DNA of 18,893 nt from CAZCZU01 sp964503475 (GTDB taxonomy: Bacteria > Pseudomonadota > Zetaproteobacteria > Mariprofundales > Mariprofundaceae): the NCBI GenBank assembly GCA_964503475.1, contig CAZCZU010000044.1, forward strand, positions 1-18,893, written 5' to 3'. Position 1 is the first letter of the stretch. Every line of letters starts with the position of its first letter. The position numbers and the translations under genes are program-made. Below are positions 1-7,001 of the stretch, in pieces. Under the pieces are notes generated by a model. The model was given only the letters and a program-made list of their open reading frames with translations. It was not told where the DNA came from and made no database searches.

Positions 1-40
1 CTTTTACACCATGATTGCAGTGTGGTGGCACCGGGCCGGG

Positions 41-895
41 CTAAAGAGCCAGCTTCACCCGCCAGCCGCGGGCACGAATCTGCTCGGCGATCGCGGTCAT
101 CGTTTCCTCGTCCAGCGGCGAGACCTTCTCCCCTTCCGGCAGCATCGGCGTGCGTGCCACGCCATAGAGAAGCACCCCCTCGATCGGCACAGCATCCGCA
201 GAGAGTCGATCCAGAAAGACGAAGTATGCTTCGATCTCGGCCGGCTCGGGAGCCGCCCCCTGCCAGGCAAACATGCAGGTCTGAATCCAGGTCGGGCAGA
301 GCGATGCCGCCATTGCCACCTGGCGATAGAGCTGATCGGGCGAAAGCGAAACACCGTTGGTGCGCCGGATCGTCTCCTCGCGTACCGAATCGACCTTGAT
401 CCACACCTCACCGCTCAGCTCGCGCATACGCTTCAAGCCCGCCTGGACATGCGCCTTGCCCATGTAAGAGCCATTGGTGATCAGGCGCAGCACCACCCCG
501 TCCGGCAAGGCATGCCGCTGCATGCACGCACCGATCACCCCGATGACCGCTTCGAAATCCCGGCAACTGGTCGGCTCCCCATTGCCCGAAATGGCGATAT
601 CGCGCAGCACCCGGCACCCCTCCGGCACCCGCTCCCGCATGAAGCGGCCGTGCAGCAGCTCCTCAAGAAAGCTGTCCAGTTCCTGCCGCAACAGCGCAAG
701 ATCGATCTCGGGAGCCGAACCGCGAGTCAGCTCCGGCACCTGACAATAGATGCAGCGCCAGTCGCAGGCGTTGTTGGGATTGAGGTTGATACCGACCGAG
801 ACACCCTCCGCCCGGCGCGAGATCACCGGGTAGACATAGGTCAGGCCCGCGGCATCGCGGGCATGGTCATGCGTATTCAGGCGAGGACCACTCAC
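41..895 (-). CDS. Radical SAM protein (COG0731/TYW1-like), function unknown
   Basis: The 284-residue product carries a radical-SAM cluster motif, CX3CX2C (Cys44, Cys48, Cys51, in CDWRCIYC), which would hold a 4Fe-4S cluster for S-adenosylmethionine cleavage. An SGNGEPT segment (about 103-109) and an LITNGS segment (about 139-143) match the SAM-binding strands of the family. The pattern looks to me most like the COG0731 group of TYW1-related oxidoreductases, but substrate and product cannot be inferred. The start is GTG at 895-893, sharing the four bases GTGA with the bioA stop, so the two genes are almost certainly translationally coupled. A GAGGT Shine-Dalgarno lies nine bases upstream, inside bioA. 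The gene appears to be the last of the leuS-lptE-holA-bioA run. The 40 bases beyond its stop show no convincing terminator. The radical SAM assignment is sure; the subfamily is tentative. Confidence 0.88.
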   Translation of the reverse strand: MSGPRLNTHDHARDAAGLTYVYPVISRRAEGVSVGINLNPNNACDWRCIYCQVPELTRGSAPEIDLALLRQELDSFLEELLHGRFMRERVPEGCRVLRDIAISGNGEPTSCRDFEAVIGVIGACMQRHALPDGVVLRLITNGSYMGKAHVQAGLKRMRELSGEVWIKVDSVREETIRRTNGVSLSPDQLYRQVAMAASLCPTWIQTCMFAWQGAAPEPAEIEAYFVFLDRLSADAVPIEGVLLYGVARTPMLPEGEKVSPLDEETMTAIAEQIRARGWRVKLAL

Positions 896-2187
896 CCGGC
901 CGCCACCTCACGCATCGCCGCCGTCAGAATCGACAGATCCGCACTCTCGGTGACAAACGGCGGCATGGCATAGAGTAACCGTCCGAAGGGGCGCAGCCAG
1001 ACACCGGCTGCAATGAGTTGCTCCTGCACCGGCCCCATGGCCAGCGGCTCCCGCATCTCGATTACACCGATCGCCCCCTTCACGCGCACGTCATGCACGC
1101 CTGCCATCTCCCGGCACGGGGCCAGCTCGCGTTCCAGCTGCTCCTCGATTGCCGCCACCCGCTGCTGCCAGGGCGAGGCGAGCAGCAGCTCGATACTGGC
1201 ACTGGCCACGGCACAGGCGAGCGGATTACCCATGAAGGTGGGGCCATGCATCAGCACTCCCGCACCGTCCGCATGAATACCATCGCAGACACGGGCGCTG
1301 GCCAGCGTGGCCGCCAGGGTCATGTAGCCACCGGTCAGCGCCTTGCCGACACACATGATATCGGGCTCGATGCCCGCCTGTTCGCAGGCAAACATGGTAC
1401 CGGTACGGCCGAAGCCGGTGGCGATCTCGTCACAAATCAGCAGCACACCTGTTTCATCGCACAGCTGGCGTACCCGGCGCAGAAACTCGGGTGCATAAAT
1501 GCGCATACCACCCGCCCCCTGCACAATGGGCTCGAGGATCACGGCGGCGATCTCGCCCTCATGCTCGCCAAGCAGTGCCTCAAAGGAGGCGATCTGGCTC
1601 TCCTCCCACGCCTCGTCGCTGCGCGCGGTGGGCGCCGCGGCAAAGAGCTGTTCCGGCAACATACCGCTGAAGAGGTGGTGCATGCCGTTCACCGGATCGC
1701 ACACCCCCATCGCACCGAAGGTGTCGCCGTGATAACCGTTACGAATGGTGAGCAGGCACGTACGCTTTGTCTCGCCCTGCGCCTGCCAGTACTGCAGTGC
1801 CATCTTGATCGCTACTTCGACGGAGACCGATCCGGAATCGGCCAGAAAGACATGCGCCATCGTTGCAGGGGCAATCTCCAGCAACTGGGCTGAGAGGCGC
1901 GCAGCCGGATAGTGGGTCAGGCCGCCAAACATCACATGCGCCATATCGGCAAGCTGGTCGCTAATGGCCGCGTTCAGCTCCGGCACGTTGTAGCCGTGGA
2001 TGGCGCACCACCAGGAGGCCATGCCGTCGATCACCTCGCGTCCGTCCGCCAGCGTCAGACGCACCCCGTGGGCGGAACGAACGGCATAGGGCAGCAATGC
2101 ACCGTGCATCGGGGCGTAAGGGTGCCAGACATGGGCCTGCTCAAACCCTTGCCAGTCCTGCTCCAGAGCCTTCATCGCACCCTTCAT
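892..2187 (-). CDS. bioA: Adenosylmethionine-8-amino-7-oxononanoate aminotransferase (DAPA synthase)
   Basis: This cytoplasmic PLP enzyme of biotin synthesis transfers the amino group of S-adenosylmethionine to 7-keto-8-aminopelargonate, giving 7,8-diaminopelargonate. The 431-residue product aligns by eye almost throughout with E. coli BioA: WHPY near 21-24, DGMASWW near 54-60, ADSGS near 116-120, GYHGDTFGAM 151-160, DEIATGFGRTG 253-263, the PLP lysine in GKALTGG (Lys282), and HGPTFMGNPLACA near 314-326. The first ATG (2187) is preferred over the one four codons later because GGAGG sits 11 bases upstream of it. That ribosome site lies within the last codons of holA, whose stop is three bases before bioA. 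The stop overlaps the next gene by four bases. No bioB, bioF, bioC or bioD and no BirA-like operator are visible, so bioA is detached from other biotin genes here. Confidence 0.97.
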   Translation of the reverse strand: MKGAMKALEQDWQGFEQAHVWHPYAPMHGALLPYAVRSAHGVRLTLADGREVIDGMASWWCAIHGYNVPELNAAISDQLADMAHVMFGGLTHYPAARLSAQLLEIAPATMAHVFLADSGSVSVEVAIKMALQYWQAQGETKRTCLLTIRNGYHGDTFGAMGVCDPVNGMHHLFSGMLPEQLFAAAPTARSDEAWEESQIASFEALLGEHEGEIAAVILEPIVQGAGGMRIYAPEFLRRVRQLCDETGVLLICDEIATGFGRTGTMFACEQAGIEPDIMCVGKALTGGYMTLAATLASARVCDGIHADGAGVLMHGPTFMGNPLACAVASASIELLLASPWQQRVAAIEEQLERELAPCREMAGVHDVRVKGAIGVIEMREPLAMGPVQEQLIAAGVWLRPFGRLLYAMPPFVTESADLSILTAAMREVAAG

Positions 2188-2190
2188 AAT

Positions 2191-3174
2191 TTAAGTTTCC
2201 TCCCGGTGCAGCAGCGCAAGCACCAGACGCTCCATAATCATCGCGTCATCCTCGATCGATGCCCCCTTCACCTGTTTCTCGGCTTCAACCAACTTCGCCA
2301 GTGCCCCGGAGAGCTCCGGCCCGCGCCATGCCCGCGTCTCCTGCTGTACCTTTTTCCGCGCCTCACCGAACACCTTTGCCGCCCGCATCGGATCACGCTC
2401 GCCCTGGGCCTGGTGCCAGAGATACATCAGAAGCTGCTGCAGGCGCGTGCCAAGCCAGCTGATCATCTGGACGGCGGAGAGCTGCTGTTCGCGGATCAGG
2501 TGACGGGTAAGTGTTACGGCATGCGGCTCGCGCATGGCCACGGCATGGCACCACGCCTCCAGATCATCCGGACTGCGTTCGCCGAGCAGATCGCCGACCA
2601 CATCAAGCCCGATCGTTTCGCCGGCTCCGTTATCGTAAAGACGCAGGCGCTCGATCATCTGGCGCGCGGCCAGGCGCAGACCGGTGAGCCGCTCAACCAC
2701 CAGCGCCTCGGCCGCCTCGTCGAGCCTCAAGCCGGATGCATTCAGCTCCTGACGCAACCAGCGGTCGAACTGCGAGGCATCGGGCAGGGAGAATTCGCAC
2801 TGTGCTACCTGTTGCTCGGCCTGGAACTTCTTGTGCAGCGCCTTTTTCCATTCGATACCGGCGGCACAGACAATCAGGCGATTGGGGGCACGCGTCTCGC
2901 GCGCCAGTTTCAGCAGGTGTTCCGTCTGTTTGGGGGTCGCCGATTCGGCATTACGCACCAGCGCATGACAGGCCGTGGCGCCGAACAGCCCCTGATTGCG
3001 GCTCTCGCTCTCGATCAGCCCCAGCTCGGAGACATCGACTCGCAGGCAGGTCGCACCATCGTCATCGGCGTGCAGCAAGGCATCGGCCGCCTCGAACAGG
3101 GCATCGCGATCCTCACCATGGAGATAATAACTGGCATGTTGCGGTGGCAGCAGCTTGGCCGGGTGCAGGCGCAT
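2191..3174 (-). CDS. holA: DNA polymerase III delta subunit
   Basis: The delta subunit is the wrench of the clamp loader: it opens the beta clamp so that it can be placed on primed DNA. The 327-residue length is usual for HolA. The N-terminal domain has the early YYLHGEDRDALFEAADALL segment typical of the family, a strand LIVCAAGIEWKKALHKK (about 99-115), and the C-terminal collar region with a conserved-looking RHLIREQQ segment. Its place directly after lptE in the order leuS-lptE-holA is the well-known proteobacterial arrangement and supports the call. It starts nine bases after the lptE stop, with a weak AGGG ribosome site seven bases before the ATG. In many genomes nadD follows; here bioA does. 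Confidence 0.94.
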   Translation of the reverse strand: MRLHPAKLLPPQHASYYLHGEDRDALFEAADALLHADDDGATCLRVDVSELGLIESESRNQGLFGATACHALVRNAESATPKQTEHLLKLARETRAPNRLIVCAAGIEWKKALHKKFQAEQQVAQCEFSLPDASQFDRWLRQELNASGLRLDEAAEALVVERLTGLRLAARQMIERLRLYDNGAGETIGLDVVGDLLGERSPDDLEAWCHAVAMREPHAVTLTRHLIREQQLSAVQMISWLGTRLQQLLMYLWHQAQGERDPMRAAKVFGEARKKVQQETRAWRGPELSGALAKLVEAEKQVKGASIEDDAMIMERLVLALLHREET

Positions 3175-3183
3175 CCGAATGCC

Positions 3184-3702
3184 CTAAAACCCCGAACGCA
3201 GCCGGCTCATGGCGATACGCACCCATTCGCCGCGCAGATCGCGCCGCAGCTGTTGCCGGGACGCCTCGATACTGACCGGACCACCGGAGACATAGACATC
3301 GCCACTGACATGGATCGGCCCGCTGTTCCAGATCTGCTCACCATGACGGTAGAGCTGCAGCGTGGCAGAGATCGTCAGCCGGTACTGCACGGCAATACCG
3401 GTCGCATCGTATGCGGATGGCGTGAACGCCTCGGCGACACCCTGCAGAAAAAGGCGGGCATGGGTGTCTGATGCCACGACAGCGTCATTGCCCACCAGAC
3501 GGTAGTTGGTATGGGCCTTGCCGATACTTCGTTTCAGTTCGGGCAATAGTCCTGCCGGGTCGGCACCCTGCATCTGCAGGCTCAGCGTTTGCACATCGGC
3601 GGGCACGGCACCACTGCCCTCGCCACTGCCGGCCAGGTGATAACCGCATCCGGCCAGCAGCAATGGCAGCAGCAGAAGCAGACGCGCAAACGGCCTCATC
3701 AT
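3184..3702 (-). CDS. lptE: LPS-assembly outer-membrane lipoprotein LptE
   Basis: LptE plugs the LptD barrel and helps deliver lipopolysaccharide to the outer leaflet of the outer membrane. The 172-residue product has a short basic start (MMRPFAR), a leucine-rich hydrophobic core and the lipobox LAGC with the lipidated Cys at 19, followed by GYHLAGSG, which is typical for LptE. The frame stays open upstream to 3777, but those 25 extra codons lie inside leuS and would destroy the signal peptide, so I start at the first of two adjacent ATGs. This start shares ATGA with the leuS stop; the second ATG (3699) is equally possible. The remainder shows the expected mixed strand pattern (ATGIAVQYRLTISATLQLY). 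An outer membrane containing LPS is therefore implied for the organism. Confidence 0.93.
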   Translation of the reverse strand: MMRPFARLLLLLPLLLAGCGYHLAGSGEGSGAVPADVQTLSLQMQGADPAGLLPELKRSIGKAHTNYRLVGNDAVVASDTHARLFLQGVAEAFTPSAYDATGIAVQYRLTISATLQLYRHGEQIWNSGPIHVSGDVYVSGGPVSIEASRQQLRRDLRGEWVRIAMSRLRSGF

Positions 3703-6161
3703 GCCGGCTTCACCACGATATTGAGCAGGCGCCCTTTCACCAGGATCACCTTGACCACCTGGTTGCCCTCCAGCCACTTGCCGATGGCAGCATCCGCTTT
3801 GGCTGCGGCAAAGGCATCGTCCTGCGACACCTCGGGAGCGACCATGATCTCGCCGCGCTTCTTACCGTTCACCTGCACGACCAGCGGCACCTCGTCGCGC
3901 ACCAGTGCGCTCTCGTCCACCGCAGGCCAGGCCGCGATCACGGCCATGGTGTCCATACCCAGCTTCTCGCCGCATTCGCAGGCGAAGTGCGGCACGAAGG
4001 GTGCGAGCATGGTCACCAGCGCCTGCAGTGCCTCACGCAGGGCCGCCTGCCCCGCCTCACCCTTCGCCTCGAAGGTGTAGGCGGCATTGGTCAACTCCAT
4101 CAGGGCAGCGATGGCCACGTTGAAGGCGAAGCCCTGCTCGAAGGCATCGGTGACACGCCGGATGGTCGCGTGGATCGCCAGGCGGAAGGCCTTCACGGCC
4201 GCCGCATCCGCATCGCCCTCTGCAGCCGAATCCAGGCGCTCGAACAGGCGCCAGACACGGTTCAAAAAGCGGCTGGCACCCTCAACACCCGCCTCGTGCC
4301 ACTCCAGATCCTTATCGGGCGGCGCGGCAAAGAGGGTAAACAGGCGCGCGGTATCGGCGCCGTAGCGCGCAATAATCTCTTTCGGATCAACCGTGTTACC
4401 CTTCGATTTGCTCATCTTGGCGCCGTCTTTGAGCACCATGCCCTGGGTCAGCAGGTTGGTGAACGGCTCATCGCCCCCCTCTTCCGAGGAGAACAGGCCG
4501 GCATCGCGCATCAGCTTGTGATAGAAGCGGGCATAGAGCAGGTGCAACACGGCATGCTCGACACCGCCGATGTACTGGTCGACCGGCAGCCAGCGTTTGA
4601 CCGCCGCATTGTCGAGCATCGCCTCCGTATCGCGCGCACTGGTGTAGCGCGCCATATACCAGGAGGACTCCATGAAGGTGTCGAAGGTGTCGGTCTCGCG
4701 CGTGGCAGGCTTGCCGCACTGCGGGCAGTCGGCATTGACGAATGCCGCGTGCGTGGCCAGCGGGCTCGTACCGCCCGTCGGCTGCAGATCTTCCGGCAGC
4801 ACCACCGGCAAGTCCTTCTCCGGCACCGGCACGGCTCCGCAATCCTGGCAATGGATCACCGGGATCGGTGAGCCCCAGTAGCGCTGGCGGGAGACCAGCC
4901 AGTCACGCAGACGGTACTGCACCCGCTCGCTGCCCTTACCGGCATCGGCGAGGGCGGCGGTAATCTCTTCCTTGGCCACTTCGGAAGCCATGCCGTCGAA
5001 CTGGCCGGAGTTGACCAGCACACCCACCTCGGTAAAGGCAGCGGCCTCGACATCCGTGTCGCCCGCATGCGGAGCGATCACCTGCTTGATCGGAAGATTA
5101 TATTTTTTGGCAAATTCGTGGTCGCGCTCGTCATGGGCCGGCACGCTCATCACGGCACCGGTACCGTAGCCCATCAGCACGAAGTTGGCGGTCCAGACCG
5201 GCACTGTAGCACCGGTCACCGGATGGATGGCGTTGATGCCGAGCGGCATACCCTTCTTCTCCATCGTCGCCACATCGGCTTCCTTGGTGGAGATATGCGA
5301 GCACTCCTCGATAAAGGCAGCCAGTTCCGCATTACCTTCGGCGCACCTTTTGGCCAGCGGGTGGCCGGCGGCCACGGCCATATAGGTGACGCCCATCAGC
5401 GTATCCGGGCGGGTGGTGAAGATCTCCAGTCGCTCATCGGAACCCTCGATACCGAAGCTCACCTCGGCACCGGTGGAGCGGCCGATCCAGTTGCGCTGCA
5501 TGCCGACCACCTTCTCGGGCCAGCCCGAGAGTTTGTCGAGATCGTTCAGCAGCTCCTCGGCATAATCGGTGATGCGGATAAACCATTGCGCCAGATTCTT
5601 GCGCGTCACCTCGGTGTCGCAGCGCCAGCATTTGCCATCCTCGACCTGCTCGTTGGCCAGCACGGTGTGGCACGGATCGCACCAGTTCACCTCCGCCTCC
5701 TTGCGGTAGGCGAGCCCCTTCTCCATCAGCTTGGTAAACAGCCACTGCTCCCAGCGGTAGTACTCCGGTTTGCAGGTGGCAATCTCGCGCGCCCAGTCGT
5801 AGGAGAGGCCGAGGCGCTTGAGCTGCTTGCGCATCTCATCGATGTTGGCATAGGTCCACTCGGCCGGCGGGCGGCCATGCTTGATAGCGGCATTCTCGGC
5901 CGGCAGTCCGAAGGCATCCCAGCCCATCGGGTGCAGCACGTTGAAGCCCTGCATGCGCTTGTAGCGTGCCACGGCATCGCCCAGGCAGTAGTTGCGCACA
6001 TGGCCCATGTGCAGATTGCCGGAGGGATAGGGGAACATCGCCAGGCAGTAGAAACGCTCCCGCGTATCATCAGGTGCGTCGCTGGCGGCATCGATACCCG
6101 CCTCGCTCCACTTCGCCTGCCACTTCTTCTCGATTTCCTGCGCTTCGTAACGTTCCGACAC
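3699..6161 (-). CDS. leuS: Leucyl-tRNA synthetase
   Basis: This class I synthetase charges tRNA-Leu in the cytoplasm. The 820-residue bacterial-type enzyme shows the ATP-binding HMGH signature at 51-54 and KMSKS at 582-586. Between them is the CP1 editing domain, with TTRPDT (249-254) and the hydrolytic region VPAHDERDHEF (340-350) that clears misactivated amino acids. Cysteine pairs CDPC (161-164) with CWRC (178-181), and CQDC (438-441) with CPQC (479-482), suggest two zinc-binding insertions. The C-terminal end QVNGKKRG begins the tRNA-binding tail. The start codon is GTG (6161-6159), with GGAG seven bases upstream. leuS heads the run leuS-lptE-holA-bioA-radical SAM and is divergent from a small lipoprotein gene. 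No T-box leader is visible; a small hairpin lies just before the ribosome site. Confidence 0.98.
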   Translation of the reverse strand: MSERYEAQEIEKKWQAKWSEAGIDAASDAPDDTRERFYCLAMFPYPSGNLHMGHVRNYCLGDAVARYKRMQGFNVLHPMGWDAFGLPAENAAIKHGRPPAEWTYANIDEMRKQLKRLGLSYDWAREIATCKPEYYRWEQWLFTKLMEKGLAYRKEAEVNWCDPCHTVLANEQVEDGKCWRCDTEVTRKNLAQWFIRITDYAEELLNDLDKLSGWPEKVVGMQRNWIGRSTGAEVSFGIEGSDERLEIFTTRPDTLMGVTYMAVAAGHPLAKRCAEGNAELAAFIEECSHISTKEADVATMEKKGMPLGINAIHPVTGATVPVWTANFVLMGYGTGAVMSVPAHDERDHEFAKKYNLPIKQVIAPHAGDTDVEAAAFTEVGVLVNSGQFDGMASEVAKEEITAALADAGKGSERVQYRLRDWLVSRQRYWGSPIPVIHCQDCGAVPVPEKDLPVVLPEDLQPTGGTSPLATHAAFVNADCPQCGKPATRETDTFDTFMESSWYMARYTSARDTEAMLDNAAVKRWLPVDQYIGGVEHAVLHLLYARFYHKLMRDAGLFSSEEGGDEPFTNLLTQGMVLKDGAKMSKSKGNTVDPKEIIARYGADTARLFTLFAAPPDKDLEWHEAGVEGASRFLNRVWRLFERLDSAAEGDADAAAVKAFRLAIHATIRRVTDAFEQGFAFNVAIAALMELTNAAYTFEAKGEAGQAALREALQALVTMLAPFVPHFACECGEKLGMDTMAVIAAWPAVDESALVRDEVPLVVQVNGKKRGEIMVAPEVSQDDAFAAAKADAAIGKWLEGNQVVKVILVKGRLLNIVVKPA

Positions 6162-6173
6162 CTAATCACTCCG

Positions 6174-6190
6174 AGCTCAAAACTTGAGCT
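6174..6190 (-). promoter_or_regulatory. Small hairpin in the leuS leader, next to its ribosome site
   Basis: AGCTCAA and TTGAGCT form a perfect seven-pair stem with a three-base loop. On the minus strand it ends one base before the GGAG that serves the GTG start of leuS. It could modulate ribosome access or protect the 5' end. It is too short, and lacks a U-run, to be a good terminator. The structure is seen directly; any function is inference. Confidence 0.35.
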
Positions 6191-6296
6191 GCGGATGATG
6201 ATGGGGATTGGCACGAATGAAAAGGGGCAGACCCGAACCGGCGGCAAACAGATGGTCTATATTCCGTTAATCGACCTGTCGATACGGGGGCCTATC

Positions 6297-6740
6297 ATGA
6301 AACCGCTACGCATTACCATCGTCTGCACTCTGGCTCCGCTGCTACTGACCGGCTGCGAGGGATTGCGGGAACTGGGTGTGAACATCGAAGCCCCCTACGA
6401 GAAGCACAACCGGGCCGATCACCATCGCGCGGGACCACCGCCCCACGCCCCGGCCCACGGCTATCGCCACAGGAACAGCGATGGCGTGGCGCTGCGCTTC
6501 GACAGCAATCTCGGCGTCTATGTCGTGGTCGATATGCCCAACGTCTATTACTACAACGGCCTCTATCTGCGCCTCTCCGGCGACCGCTGGCAGGCGACAT
6601 CCAGCCTCAAGCGCACCTGGCACTACGAGCGCGATGACCGCGTCCCTTATCAGCTGCAGAAGAAGCGGGGCCACGGCCACTACAAGGATTCAAAAGGCAA
6701 AGGCCACGGCAAGAAGCGACACTGGAAAGACGATGACTAA
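6297..6740 (+). CDS. Small lipoprotein with Tyr-rich strand region and His/Lys-rich tail
   Basis: The 147-residue product has a signal sequence (MKPLRITIVCTLAPLLLTGC) ending in the lipobox LTGC with Cys20 as the lipidation site, so it should be an envelope lipoprotein. A His/Pro-rich linker follows (about 38-60). Then comes a strand-rich stretch, GVYVVVDMPNVYYYNGLYLRL, of a kind I associate with many uncharacterised proteobacterial envelope proteins. The last 25 or so residues are Lys/His/Gly-rich and could bind metal, nucleic acid or anionic polymers; that is only inference. The ATG at 6297 is chosen because upstream extension lies antisense to leuS and would bury the signal sequence. The ribosome site is weak (GGGGG, six bases away). 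The gene is divergent from leuS and stands alone. No specific function is recognised. Confidence 0.8.
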   Translation: MKPLRITIVCTLAPLLLTGCEGLRELGVNIEAPYEKHNRADHHRAGPPPHAPAHGYRHRNSDGVALRFDSNLGVYVVVDMPNVYYYNGLYLRLSGDRWQATSSLKRTWHYERDDRVPYQLQKKRGHGHYKDSKGKGHGKKRHWKDDD

Positions 6741-6830
6741 CCTGAGCAATGCATTTGTCTGAATGTCCGCTTCCGTCGGTAACCTGAACGGGTCGATGCA
6801 ACACTTTAGCTGGAATGATTGGATGGCCTG

Positions 6831-6858
6831 TTCATCATGAAGCGTTCATCATGAAGCA
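6831..6858. repeat. Tandem 14-bp repeat with internal dyad, intergenic
   Basis: TTCATCATGAAGCG is followed at once by TTCATCATGAAGCA, identical in 13 of 14 positions. Each unit contains TTCAT-C-ATGAA, a five-base inverted repeat around one central base. The pair sits in the 261-base gap between the convergent ends of the lipoprotein and phytochrome genes. No gene start lies near enough for a standard operator role. The rest of this gap holds two copies of AAAAAGCCGG (6888-6897 and 6924-6933) that read CCGGCTTTTT on the minus strand, but I find no strong hairpin for either. Confidence 0.6.
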
Positions 6859-7001
6859 GGAGCCCCGAATGTTCTGTTCAGAAGCACAAAAAGCCGGGAT
6901 ATAGGATCGCTGGAAGCAGACGTAAAAAGCCGGCCTGCCCGTTTGGCAACAGAACGAATCATCACCTTCCGGCGCATCGTTTCATCTTCGCCATTACGTA
7001 T

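Noticed and set aside
3703..3777. Upstream extension of lptE by 25 codons.
   Set aside because: It lies wholly within leuS, has no recognisable homology and would place 25 residues before the lipoprotein signal sequence.
1912..4871. Two long plus-strand open frames (519 and 466 codons) across bioA, holA, lptE and leuS.
   Set aside because: They run antisense to well-identified genes, are His/Arg/Gln-rich without recognisable domains, and are the expected mirror frames of GC-rich coding DNA.
6258..6263. TATATT as the -10 of the lipoprotein gene.
   Set aside because: No acceptable -35 hexamer lies 15-19 bases upstream, so the promoter remains undefined.
6161..6296. A T-box or leucine attenuator before leuS.
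   Set aside because: No T-box sequence, no run of Leu codons and no terminator hairpin with a U-run; only a short stem is present.
6851..6904. A 17-codon plus-strand frame starting in the tandem repeat.
   Set aside because: Very short, no ribosome site, no recognisable sequence; not supported as a gene.
6888..6933. Two CCGGCTTTTT segments (minus strand) as terminators of the phytochrome gene.
   Set aside because: Neither has a compact upstream partner; the only GCCGG arms would need loops of about 35 bases. They lie 70-115 bases after the stop, so I do not call a terminator.
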